Part shown: piece by piece, positions 16,995 through 25,709 of the stretch
How the letters are laid out: every line of letters begins with the position of its first letter
How positions within the stretch are numbered: the stretch's first letter is position 1
NCBI GenBank assembly: GCA_003225005.1
Contig: QIAN01000065.1
Location: 124,001-188,000, forward strand
Origin: Acidobacteriota bacterium
Lineage (GTDB): Bacteria; Acidobacteriota; Terriglobia; Terriglobales; Acidobacteriaceae
Reading direction: 5' to 3'
Length of the DNA: 64,000 nt
The notes under the pieces: model-generated
Told to the model about the DNA's origin: nothing
Database searches by the model: none
The model's input: only the letters and a program-made list of their open reading frames with translations
Position numbers and translations under genes: made by a program

Positions 16995-17747
16995 TCAGGC
17001 ACGGGGTTGCGTGGTTGGAACATTGCCCACGGTTAGGGCTGCGGCGTATCCCTGTCCAACAGAAAGGTCGTACAAGGTCCATCGTCCGGCTTCGGTGGGG
17101 TCTGGTCTGGTCCCGACCAACGCTGCCGGTTGATCCTCCTCGAGCGACACGTCGAAAGCGTGCAAGGGGATGGATAGGCCTTCGCCCTTCGCCTTGATGT
17201 AGGCTTCTTTACGGGTCCAGCAACGAAAAAACGCTCGTTGCAACTCGTCACCTGAAAGTTTTCCGAGAAAGAGTTGTTCCCGCGCTGAGAAAAACCGCTT
17301 GGCCAATTTTTGTGCGTCAGGTTGGGGACGGATCTTTTCCGCGTCAACACCGATCTCTCGCTCCCTTACCAGCGCCAATACAGCCAAGCCTTCGGTGTGT
17401 GAAACGTTGAATCGCAGATCGGGGGGACCATTCTTCAAAGCCGGCTTTCCCTGGGCGGAATAATCAAATGACAGACTTTCCGGCGACTGTGCCGTATACG
17501 ACGCAAGCACAATGCGCAGGACCGCACGGGTCAAAATGAATTCGTTCCGGTGCTGGTCAAAACGGTAGCGTTCGGCTCGCTCCATTTCGTCCGGCGAGAG
17601 CACTTTCTTTAAGTCTGCAACTTCCAGCGCGGAAACATCCAGCGGCCAGTGCCAGATTCGCGCCACACCTGCTGGAATGTTTGGAGCCGAGCGGTCTCCC
17701 GCGAAACCATCCCACTTATGAATCTCAATGTGCAAGTCGGGGGTCAT
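16995..17747 (-). CDS. 4'-phosphopantetheinyl transferase, Sfp type
   Basis: 250 residues. Core motifs of the Sfp superfamily are present: NVSHTEGLAV near 110, IGVDAEKI near 130 (Mg-binding Asp/Glu) and FFRCWTRKEAYIKAKGEGL near 170-190 (WxxKEAxxK). It transfers phosphopantetheine from CoA to carrier-domain serines, and is the natural activator for the T domains and free ACP of the neighbouring cluster. It is first in the minus-strand direction, upstream of the lipoprotein and NRPS genes. 273 bp separate its stop from the lipoprotein start, so they need not share a promoter. No strong Shine-Dalgarno is visible before the ATG. Confidence 0.93.
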   Translation of the reverse strand: MTPDLHIEIHKWDGFAGDRSAPNIPAGVARIWHWPLDVSALEVADLKKVLSPDEMERAERYRFDQHRNEFILTRAVLRIVLASYTAQSPESLSFDYSAQGKPALKNGPPDLRFNVSHTEGLAVLALVREREIGVDAEKIRPQPDAQKLAKRFFSAREQLFLGKLSGDELQRAFFRCWTRKEAYIKAKGEGLSIPLHAFDVSLEEDQPAALVGTRPDPTEAGRWTLYDLSVGQGYAAALTVGNVPTTQPRA

Positions 17748-18447
17748 GTCCAGCGACCAACAAGTCTACACCCCAGCCTTTCAGCGCGGCGTCCGCATTC
17801 CGACGGACACGCTACTCCGCAGCGGAGCTGGCAATCATTGCGGCAACCCCCTTCCGCCCTCAGCGGGAGCTGATATATAATTACCCGAGATTTGCCCAAG
17901 TGTGGGAACCCGGCTCGTGGTCCTTGGCTGGGAGTCAGTCTCGTTCTTACACTTCGTTTTTCCTCTGGCCTGCGCTCATAGATAGGGATGCTGCGGCCTC
18001 CTGGGCCGCCCGATTTGCAATCAGTTCAATCGTGTAAATTGTTCAGCATTTAACTGTAGGACGGGGAATTTTCGCCTAGGGTGTTTACCCGAGGGGTTGG
18101 CTCCGACCGTACGATTTGCGAAAAGCACCGGGGGAAATTCTGAAGCAGGTGCTACCCTACGTCGGATTTGGTTTAAGCCGCCGGACGGCGAGCCTCTGGA
18201 ATGGGTACCTCCTGTTCACGCAGATTTGAGCGCACCTAGAGGCCTTGCGCATCAGAATAGGCTATTGGCGGTCCTGACTTGCGGCCAACCCGCGTTTTTG
18301 GAAGGCAGAATTACGGCGTCCAGATACCTGTGGAAATTGTTGTTCTATCGTCAACAGCTGTTTTCGTCTCAAAATGGCATTGCGGATGCTATGGTAACGA
18401 GCACGCTATCGCATGATAAGGCGGGAACCGATCCAAAGGAGGTACCG
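17748..18447. other. Divergent intergenic region upstream of the PPTase and the LuxR pair
   Basis: About 700 bp between the PPTase start (minus) and the first short LuxR gene (plus). A plus frame that continues upstream from the LuxR gene to 18097 has no recognisable protein character before the ATG at 18448, so I read it as noncoding leader. No tRNA, clear terminator or repeat seen. It must hold the promoters for both directions. Confidence 0.5.
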
Positions 18448-18738
18448 ATGAGGGAACAGCCCGTTCGGCTGGGTCCGCGCGAACAGCAAATTGTTGAATT
18501 GCTTTTGCAAGGATGTGACAACGCCGAAATCGCGCAGCAGCTGAAGATGGCGCGTAGAACCGTGAAGGCACACTTCAATCGGTTGTTCCTGCGTTTCGGA
18601 ATCACCGGCGGAATCAAGCGAGTAAAACTCGCGACCCTACTATATCGGAGGCAATTATGTTCGGGAACGAACGTTACGGAACACGCACCCCAAATGAACG
18701 TGAATGCAGAGTCATCCAGCTTGTCGCACAAGGCTTAA
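18448..18738 (+). CDS. Short LuxR-type HTH protein
   Basis: 96 residues from the ATG at 18448, preceded by AAAGGAGG (18435-18442) five bases upstream. Residues 8-70 form a GerE/LuxR-type DNA-binding helix-turn-helix: LGPREQQIVELLLQG, NAEIAQQLKMARRTVKAHF and NRLFLRFGI. There is no receiver or ligand-binding domain, so it is a stand-alone HTH. Its last 82 bases overlap the next gene, which encodes a second LuxR-type HTH in another frame. Autoregulation or heterodimer formation with its partner is an inference. It is divergent from the NRPS cluster's first gene and could regulate it. Confidence 0.82.
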   Translation: MREQPVRLGPREQQIVELLLQGCDNAEIAQQLKMARRTVKAHFNRLFLRFGITGGIKRVKLATLLYRRQLCSGTNVTEHAPQMNVNAESSSLSHKA

Positions 18739-18899
18739 AAAACAAGGAAGTGGCGGACGAGATCGGGACTACCGAACACGTGGTGAAAAATTATTTACGC
18801 GTGATTTACGATAAGCTCGGTCTCTGGAACCGGGTTGAACTCGCCCTTTGGTATGAATCCCGTAGGAATCCAGCGGCGTTCGGGGCATCAGCATCTTGA
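18657..18899 (+). CDS. Second short LuxR-type HTH protein, overlapping the first
   Basis: 80 residues, ATG at 18657 with GGAGG 7 nt upstream. LuxR-type HTH at about 10-70: NERECRVIQLVAQGLKNKEVADEI, then EHVVKNYLRVIYDKLG. It shares 82 bp with the preceding HTH gene in a different frame; both frames have good ribosome-binding sites and conserved helices, so both are judged real. Acts presumably as a DNA-binding regulator; no sensing domain is present. The next gene downstream is convergent (minus). Confidence 0.82.
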   Translation: MFGNERYGTRTPNERECRVIQLVAQGLKNKEVADEIGTTEHVVKNYLRVIYDKLGLWNRVELALWYESRRNPAAFGASAS

Positions 18900-18967
18900 G
18901 GGGACTCAGTGCTGCTGCTGGTCTTGGCCCCGCATGGTCATGAATTCGGGGGGAACCAGTTTCCCAA

Positions 18968-20293
18968 TCACTGGCAACCGAAGGCCTGCAGGTTGCGAAG
19001 TCGTTCACCGGCGGCTGCCTTGCCCTTGCGTGCGGCCGCATCTAACAGCAGACGGGCTTGGTCACAACTTTTTGAAACACCGTCCCCACGGAGATAAGAG
19101 TCAGAAAGCAAAAGCGTCGCAGTCGCATTCTGTTTGGCGACGGATCTCCACAACCACCTTACGGCCTCAGTGCTGTCGCGGGGCGCGCCGTGTCTGCCGT
19201 TGAGATAGCTCTGTGCCACGGCCAATTCGTCAGAGCCGTCTCCTCCCGTTCCGGGGACCCAGGTATTTTCCGCGAGGGGTGCGTGGTTCGCTGCTAGCTG
19301 CGGCCCAGCGGGAGGTCGCGGCGGAGGAGCCACGGTCCGATTTCGAAGTTGAGCCGGCGGCGCAGTGCCTTGTGCGCTCTTAGCCGGAGGGGGACCACTT
19401 ACCTGCGATGCAGCTGGAGACTGCGGCGCAGGCGCGGCGGCCCGATTTCGAACTTGATTTGGCGTCGCAGCGACCGGCGGGCTTTGAGGTGGGGGAGCTT
19501 TCATACCGCTTGCCTGCGGTGAGCTGGATGCCGTTGGCTGTGTCGAGGGTGGCAACGCGGGAAGTGACCCCGGATGGTGAACTCCTGGCGCAGTTCCGTC
19601 TGATGAGACTGCGTTATTCCGCCAAGCTACGAAGACCAGGAGGCCGATCAGTACCGCGAGCGCAGCTCCAACGTAAAGCCGGTATCGATAGTGAACCGGC
19701 TCATACTCCGGAATAAAACGGGGGGCGTCCTCCGCCACCGGACGAAAGTCATCATTGCCAGTGTTAAGGCTAGCGCTACGGATTGACGACGCGAACGGGG
19801 CAAAAGGCGCTTCTTTCGGTGAGCTGTGGGCAGTTTGGAACTCCCATGCTGGTGCTACCGAAGATGGCAACGGAGTGCCCTCCGGCAGAACCGCACCACA
19901 GCTCCCACAATACTTTTGAGACCCTAGACTTTTTTCTCCGCACTGTCGACAAACAACGGGCAGCGGCAGCACCTCTGACCATGAGCGCGATTCCATTACT
20001 GGATCGGGAGTTTCCACCTGTTCGGGGCGGTTTTCAATTGTTGCTCTTTCGGCCTTGGAATCTGCGGCTAGCTCGTGCAGCAATTGCTGCACTGCTTCCC
20101 GCCGCTTCTCAGGAGGAGTAGTGAAATAGACTTCCGCCCACCTGCCCATGTGCTCGCCTAACACAGGATTCGACAGAGGATTTAAATTAGGGTCAGGAAC
20201 CGTCCCGGAATCGGGCTTCATAGAGTCTGGCAACAATGTCCTCCACTGAGCGGGGTTAACTAAGATTCCACTCCGCAGGGCGAAGGTTGTCAA
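18968..20293 (-). CDS. Zinc-ribbon membrane protein with Pro-rich linker and Sel1-like repeats
   Basis: 441 residues. N-terminal acidic region with GRWAEVYFTTPPEKRREAV; zinc ribbon CRQCGEK...YCGSCGAVL at about 115-140; one membrane helix LYVGAALAVLIGLLVFVAW at about 208-226; a Pro/Ala/Gln-rich linker (about 240-340); and two tetratricopeptide-like Sel1 repeats near the C-terminus (VAQSYLNGRHGAPRDSTEAV and LSDSYLRGDGVSKSCDQAR). The ribbon should face the cytoplasm and the repeats the periplasm. It follows the GAF/zinc-ribbon gene by 46 bp on the same strand, so the pair is probably co-transcribed. No catalytic domain is seen and no function can be named. ATG at 20221 is an alternative start. 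Confidence 0.8.
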   Translation of the reverse strand: MTTFALRSGILVNPAQWRTLLPDSMKPDSGTVPDPNLNPLSNPVLGEHMGRWAEVYFTTPPEKRREAVQQLLHELAADSKAERATIENRPEQVETPDPVMESRSWSEVLPLPVVCRQCGEKSLGSQKYCGSCGAVLPEGTPLPSSVAPAWEFQTAHSSPKEAPFAPFASSIRSASLNTGNDDFRPVAEDAPRFIPEYEPVHYRYRLYVGAALAVLIGLLVFVAWRNNAVSSDGTAPGVHHPGSLPALPPSTQPTASSSPQASGMKAPPPQSPPVAATPNQVRNRAAAPAPQSPAASQVSGPPPAKSAQGTAPPAQLRNRTVAPPPRPPAGPQLAANHAPLAENTWVPGTGGDGSDELAVAQSYLNGRHGAPRDSTEAVRWLWRSVAKQNATATLLLSDSYLRGDGVSKSCDQARLLLDAAARKGKAAAGERLRNLQAFGCQ

Positions 20294-20339
20294 ATCAGCA
20301 ACGCGAAATATTTAACCCGCCGGCCCACGGTGAGCGTTT

Positions 20340-22118
20340 TCAATCACATGCCTTACGGTATGCCGGTTCGAACTGATCGAGTTGCGCACTGCGCTGGCTG
20401 GTAAGCTTTCCCTTATCCGTCTTGCCGTACAGATCAGAACCGGGGCAGTAGTAAAGAGCGGTGCGCAAATCTACCCAGACCCGCGTGTCGGGATTGCCCT
20501 TGTATTCTGGCTGCTCCGGCGCCTCCGCCAGTCCCAGGCTGACCAACAGCTTTTCGAACATCGAAAGATCGGCGTCAGGGGCGGCTTTGCGGCGATGGCT
20601 CGCGCCGGGGATTGCAGACGGACTTCCGCCCGCCGTAGCGCCAACTGAGTTGTTCGACCAGATTCCCCATCGAATGACGACGCCTATAAGAATCACCGCA
20701 ACCGCGAGATAGAAGTCTCCGCGGCGCGAATTCCAGAACAGCCCCATGGCGCCTGGCGTGCGCGATGCAGCGAGAGCCTCGAGAGCCTCCCTCGCTTTAG
20801 CCGCAGAATTCCAGGTGATGTCCTCCCGCGATTTTGCCAGTGCTGTTTCTCCCGGCGGAACTTGTAGTTCGAGCCGCGGCGATTCGAACTCCTCGGAGTC
20901 GGCCTCAATCGAGTCCGCGTCACTGTCCCTCAAGACCGGGAAGACGGGGAGGGTCACCGCCGCCGAAGGTACAATTTCCGTCTTCGCGTCTGATCCCGTC
21001 GTGGCAACTTCCTCACCCGACCTAGGTTTCGGAAACCCGACTGGTGCAGAATCCGTTTCGTTGTTTTGCCCATCGAGAGTCGCGCTGTCCTCGCCAGGAA
21101 CTGAATTGCGGTTCGGGGATGCTGCCTTGGTTGCCGGTTGCATTTGCCGCAACGTGGCGAGCCTGCGTTGCGGGCTGGACGGATGAGTCGCACTGCGGCG
21201 AGGAAGGCCACATTTGCCACAGAACTGCTCCCCGCCCATCAATTCGTGGCCACACTTCCGGCAAACGGAAGCCTCACGTACCTCTGCCCGAGTACGGACA
21301 CCGGCTCCGCCTAGCTTTGATGCCTTCGCGGACTCCTGCTCAGACAAGGTAGTCAAATTCGGTTTCAGCTTCTCCAGCGCCTCCAGCATATTGGCGCGCT
21401 CGACCGCCAAGGATTTCATCCACGTCAGTTCGGAATCACGAGCGAATACCTCGGTCACCAGACCAGCCATGAGCTGGCAGTTGTGGACATCCTGCGCAGT
21501 GAAGGCCAGTGTTTTCCCGAAGTAAAGCTCGAGCGCGCCGGTGACGCTGCCATCGTGGTAAACGGGCACTGCGATCAGGGATTGAATTCCGCGCCGCCGG
21601 CATTCTTCCCCATCGACCAAGAACTCCGAGTTGATGTCCGTCGAGCGAACCACCTGACCGGAGCGCAAGCATGCTGAACAAATCGCCTTGTCGACAGCGA
21701 CTTCGCTATCCAACCGCAATGCGCATGCACCGCTCACGGCACGATATCGAACTTTTTTCCCGTCTAATATTGCGATCGCAGCGCCGCTCGCGTTCGTGAT
21801 CTTGACGATGCTCTCCGCTACTAATGCCATCGCATTCTCGAATTTCAGATGGCGCGTCTGGATCTGGCGTTGAGTTTCTACGATCTGCGCGAGAGTGAGA
21901 GTGTAATCGTGCTGGGAACCGAGATCGTCCCCAGTTTGTTTTTCCCGCCGCGAGTGAGCAACCAATTCCTGCACTCTCAGCTGATCGGTTTCGGACTCCT
22001 GATCCTCGAACCCATCGCTGCGCTCTTGCAGCACAAAGGCCGCCTCGAGCAGTCTTTGAAGAGTCTGCTCGTCGAGAATTGGTTTCTCCTTCTGATCGGC
22101 CACGATTTGTTCTGCCAT
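20340..22118 (-). CDS. GAF-domain, zinc-ribbon, membrane-anchored protein
   Basis: 592 residues. N-terminal coiled/helical part (10-95), GAF domain about 95-235 (SIVKITNASGAAIAILDG, ACLRSGQVV, IAVPVYHDG, GALELYFGK), zinc ribbon CRKCGHELMGGEQFCGKCG at about 285-305, low-complexity acidic linker, one membrane helix YLAVAVILIGVVIRWGIW at about 475, and a short conserved tail with LYYCPGSDLYGKT. The GAF domain may sense a small molecule or redox state; Cys in CSACLRSG is notable. No kinase, cyclase or HTH output is fused. It sits 46 bp upstream of the second zinc-ribbon protein and probably works with it. Confidence 0.8.
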   Translation of the reverse strand: MAEQIVADQKEKPILDEQTLQRLLEAAFVLQERSDGFEDQESETDQLRVQELVAHSRREKQTGDDLGSQHDYTLTLAQIVETQRQIQTRHLKFENAMALVAESIVKITNASGAAIAILDGKKVRYRAVSGACALRLDSEVAVDKAICSACLRSGQVVRSTDINSEFLVDGEECRRRGIQSLIAVPVYHDGSVTGALELYFGKTLAFTAQDVHNCQLMAGLVTEVFARDSELTWMKSLAVERANMLEALEKLKPNLTTLSEQESAKASKLGGAGVRTRAEVREASVCRKCGHELMGGEQFCGKCGLPRRSATHPSSPQRRLATLRQMQPATKAASPNRNSVPGEDSATLDGQNNETDSAPVGFPKPRSGEEVATTGSDAKTEIVPSAAVTLPVFPVLRDSDADSIEADSEEFESPRLELQVPPGETALAKSREDITWNSAAKAREALEALAASRTPGAMGLFWNSRRGDFYLAVAVILIGVVIRWGIWSNNSVGATAGGSPSAIPGASHRRKAAPDADLSMFEKLLVSLGLAEAPEQPEYKGNPDTRVWVDLRTALYYCPGSDLYGKTDKGKLTSQRSAQLDQFEPAYRKACD

Positions 22119-22481
22119 GTGTCGGCCCCGGCGACTGGCCCGGAACGGGACTTCATAGAGGCCCGGGGGGATGGAGCTATTTTAGTGCAATTCCCGCAAA
22201 CCGACCATCAAGTTCAGTTCCGGCCGCAGATGCCGTCGGCGTAAGATGTCATCCCCCCTGCCTTGAACTCACCGAGGAATCTGCAATTCCCTTAATATTC
22301 AATAGCTTAGAGGTGGAGTTCAATGAGTCGAGATTGTATCGTAGGGCTCCGGTGCGGTTTCGCGGAAAGCCATTTCGACGTGAACAGTAGATGCAAGAAA
22401 CTGCACACATATCCCCAGAAATGGCCCGTCAGGCGAAATCGTCATTCCACCATTGCAGAACAGTCGGCGGGCGGGAGCGAC
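22119..22481. other. Intergenic region between the efflux operon and the GAF gene
   Basis: 363 bp. It contains the leader of the GAF gene (minus) and the 3' region of the RND gene. No convincing ORF, RNA gene or T-tailed hairpin was seen. Confidence 0.5.
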
Positions 22482-25400
22482 TCAAGTGGCCGACGCACGT
22501 TCGTTGCGATGCGTTTTTTTACCCAGGTAGAAATGCACAGCCGGAGTGATGATGAGTGAAAGCACCATCGAAATCAGGACTCCACCGATGACCGCAATCG
22601 CCAGCGGCTGCAGCATTTGAGATCCTGCGCCGATGGCGAAGGCAAGGGGCAGCATGCCGGCGACAGTAGCCAATGCGGTCATAACGATGGGGCGCAGACG
22701 TCGGCGTCCCGCCTGCAAGATAGCATCGCGGGGGCTGGCTCCGAGAGCGCGCATTCGCTGATCAGCGTCAAGCAGAAGGATGCCGTTTTTGGCCACGATG
22801 CCGATCACCATAATCATGCCCATGAAGGATGAAATATTGAAAGTCGTGCGCGTGATCAGAAGCGCGATAAAAACGCCCGATGTGGAAAGCAGAGCGGACG
22901 ATAGAATCGCGACCGGCGCGGAGAACGTCCCAAACTCAAACATCAGCACAATGAACAGCAGCAGTACCGCGAGGATCAGCACGATCACGAGATCGTGGAA
23001 TGAGCGTTGCTGCTCCTGATAAGTTCCACCATACTCGACGCGGATGCTGGAAGGCAGATGTAAACCGCTGACTGTCTTTTGCACGGCAGCCATTCCACTG
23101 CCCAGATTGGTGCCCTCCAAACGGGCTGTAACCGCTACGTAACGCTGCAGATTCTGTCGCCGGATTTCGGTTTGGCCGGGAACTTCGATGATCGTCGAGA
23201 GCGCACCCAGCGTGGCGGTGTGGCCAGTGCTGCTTACGAGGAGCGTGTCGCGCATGGCCTCCAGAGTAGCCCGATTCTGGGCAGGAAAGCGCACTCTTAG
23301 CGTGTACGCGCGATCGTTTGCGACCACAGGGGTGGGCGCCGGTTCTCCCTCCAGAATGGCGGCAGCATCTACGGCCACCTCTTCAGCCGTGAATCCCGCA
23401 CGGGCGGCGACTCCCGGATCAACCTGGAATGTAACCGCCGGTCCGCTAACCGTATTCTCGATTCCATTGAGTACATCGACTACACCTTTAATCTTCTGAA
23501 TGGCCTCGCCAACCCTGGGCGCCCATTCCTCGAGTTGCTTGGGATCCTGGGAAAATAGTTTGATCTGGATCGGTTCCGGCGCTGAGGTAAGGTCGCCAAT
23601 CATGTCCTGCAGAACTTGTATGAAGTCGAGATCGAGTGCAGGCTCCTCCTGCTTGATCTTGGCCCGCACCTCCGCCATTACTTCTTCCACGTCGCGGTCT
23701 CGCTTGGCCTTTAGCTTTACCAAAACATCGCCTGTGTTTGCTTCGGTCACCGCGGCCAGTCCGAGCTGCAGGCCGGTGCGTCGCGAAGTGCTCTCCACTT
23801 CGGGAGTTTTGCGGAGTATCTGCTCAACGTGTCCCACCACGCGGTTGGTTTCTGCCAGAGAACTGCCTGCAGGCATGATGTAGTCAATGACAAATCCGCC
23901 TTCGTCCATCGCCGGCAGCAAGTCGGAGCCGGAGAAGTGGTAGCACACATAGGAAACGACAACCAGCGCGAGACTGAACAGAACCAGAAAGCGCGGGCGC
24001 TCCAGCGCCCGGCGTAACCATCGCTCGTGGAAGTTGACCACGCGAAGGAAAAAGCCGCTAAGATGTTTTTCTTCGGCAGCCAGCAGGCGCTGAATGTTGT
24101 CGGCGTCGGTTTGTTCCTCCGGCCGAACCGCGGGGCCGTTTGGAGTTCCCATCGCCGGCTGCGTCCCGGGGGCGTTGAAATCGGATTCGTGATCTCCTTT
24201 GTCGTGTTTTCCTCGGATAAAGTATTGGCTCAGATTGGGCGTCCAGGTAACGGCGAGCCCAAGCGAGGTCAGCAGTGACACGCTCATGGTAACCGCCAGA
24301 GCGCGGAAAAAGACGCCGGTTACACCGGTGATCGCTATCAGGGGAATGAACACCACAACGGGCGTAATCGTTGATCCAATCAACGGCATCGTAATTTCGC
24401 GCAAAGCGCTCTCAATGGCCTCGAGGCGGTCCTCTCCGGCATCGCGATGCAGAACAATATTTTCCACTACCACAATCGCATCATCGATCACCAGACCTAC
24501 GGCGGCCGCCAATCCGCCCAGTGTCATCAGGTCGAAGGTTTGTCCCATGACCTTGAGAGCAATGAAGGTCACCAATACTGTGACGGGGATCACGAGACCT
24601 GCCACCAGCGACGTTCCCCAATCTCGCAGGAACACCACCAGAATGATGGAAGCGAGAATCAACCCCAGCAGGATGGCATCGCGCACGCTCTTAATCGATT
24701 CGTTCACAATCACCGACTGGTCATAGAACGGACGAATCTCCACACCCGGCGGCAGGGTCGTGCGAATGCTTTCGACTTCCTTATGAACCTCGTCGGCGAC
24801 CTGGACCGTATTGCCGTCGGGCTGCCGATTAATGTTGAGCAGCACAGCGGGTTTCCCGTTGGCGGTTACGACCGTATACACGGGTTTAACGTTCGGTGCG
24901 ACCGTGGCCACGTCACCGATACGCACCGGAATGCCCGCCGACGTGGTCTTAATGACGGTGTTTGCGATCTGTTCGGGATTGCGCACCTGCCCATTCACGA
25001 GCCCGAGAAATAGCTGGTGATTGCGTTCCAGCAAGCCTGGCGAATCCACCAGATTGGTGCGCCGAATGGCGTCCAGCATGTCGTTTACGGTCGCGCTGGC
25101 GGTGAGCAGCTTCGCAGGGTCCGGCGTGATCTGGAATTCGGGTTCCTGGCCGCCCTGCACGATCACGGTGGAGACACCGTCAAGCCGGTTCAGCCGCGGC
25201 TTCATCTCATACGTCGCCATCTCCCAGAGCCTGGTTTGCGGCATCCTGTCGGAGGTGATGCTGTAACCGATGACCGGAAAGCTGGCGAAGGTCATGCGAT
25301 GCGCTTCGATCCTCGCGGTGTTGGGAAGCTCGGGCTGCACCCGTGAAATGGCGGCATTCACGTACTGCAAGGTCTGGAACATGTCCAGATCCCAGCGGAA

Positions 25401-25706
25401 GTAAAGATCCACCTCCGCCGAACCGCGGCTGGTGATGGAACGCACCTGCAACAGTCCGGGCACACTGTTTACTGCTTCCTCGATGGGCCGGGTGACTGTG
25501 ACCATCATCTGGTCGATGGGCATGACTCCGTTGTCCACGGCAATCAGTACACGAGGGAAGTTTGTCGAAGGGAACACCGACACCGGAATAGTGAAGGCGA
25601 GATACCCACCCAGCAGGGCCAGAGTGAGGATCAGGAAGATCATTGGCCGGGAATGCCTGGCCACCCAGTGATCGGACTTCGCGTGGTTCACGCCTGTGCT
25701 CCGCAA
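22482..25706 (-). CDS. RND-family efflux permease (inner membrane pump)
   Basis: 1074 residues with the twelve-helix RND plan: first helix about 20-40, large periplasmic loop, helices 2-6 about 340-490, second periplasmic loop, helices 8-12 after 890. The proton-relay pair Asp408-Asp409 is in GLVIDDAIVVVENI of helix 4. The motif LLPAMDEGGFVIDY after helix 7 resembles the HME/HAE groups. It pumps substrates across the envelope using the proton gradient together with the adaptor and outer-membrane channel encoded directly upstream (gap of 3 bp). Substrate cannot be predicted; no Met/His-rich metal sites stand out. Confidence 0.95.
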   Translation of the reverse strand: MRSTGVNHAKSDHWVARHSRPMIFLILTLALLGGYLAFTIPVSVFPSTNFPRVLIAVDNGVMPIDQMMVTVTRPIEEAVNSVPGLLQVRSITSRGSAEVDLYFRWDLDMFQTLQYVNAAISRVQPELPNTARIEAHRMTFASFPVIGYSITSDRMPQTRLWEMATYEMKPRLNRLDGVSTVIVQGGQEPEFQITPDPAKLLTASATVNDMLDAIRRTNLVDSPGLLERNHQLFLGLVNGQVRNPEQIANTVIKTTSAGIPVRIGDVATVAPNVKPVYTVVTANGKPAVLLNINRQPDGNTVQVADEVHKEVESIRTTLPPGVEIRPFYDQSVIVNESIKSVRDAILLGLILASIILVVFLRDWGTSLVAGLVIPVTVLVTFIALKVMGQTFDLMTLGGLAAAVGLVIDDAIVVVENIVLHRDAGEDRLEAIESALREITMPLIGSTITPVVVFIPLIAITGVTGVFFRALAVTMSVSLLTSLGLAVTWTPNLSQYFIRGKHDKGDHESDFNAPGTQPAMGTPNGPAVRPEEQTDADNIQRLLAAEEKHLSGFFLRVVNFHERWLRRALERPRFLVLFSLALVVVSYVCYHFSGSDLLPAMDEGGFVIDYIMPAGSSLAETNRVVGHVEQILRKTPEVESTSRRTGLQLGLAAVTEANTGDVLVKLKAKRDRDVEEVMAEVRAKIKQEEPALDLDFIQVLQDMIGDLTSAPEPIQIKLFSQDPKQLEEWAPRVGEAIQKIKGVVDVLNGIENTVSGPAVTFQVDPGVAARAGFTAEEVAVDAAAILEGEPAPTPVVANDRAYTLRVRFPAQNRATLEAMRDTLLVSSTGHTATLGALSTIIEVPGQTEIRRQNLQRYVAVTARLEGTNLGSGMAAVQKTVSGLHLPSSIRVEYGGTYQEQQRSFHDLVIVLILAVLLLFIVLMFEFGTFSAPVAILSSALLSTSGVFIALLITRTTFNISSFMGMIMVIGIVAKNGILLLDADQRMRALGASPRDAILQAGRRRLRPIVMTALATVAGMLPLAFAIGAGSQMLQPLAIAVIGGVLISMVLSLIITPAVHFYLGKKTHRNERASAT

Positions 25707-25709
25707 GAA

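Noticed and set aside
18097-18447. Upstream extension of the first LuxR gene
   Set aside because: The strong ribosome-binding site at 18435-18442 sets the start at 18448; the extra residues are not protein-like.
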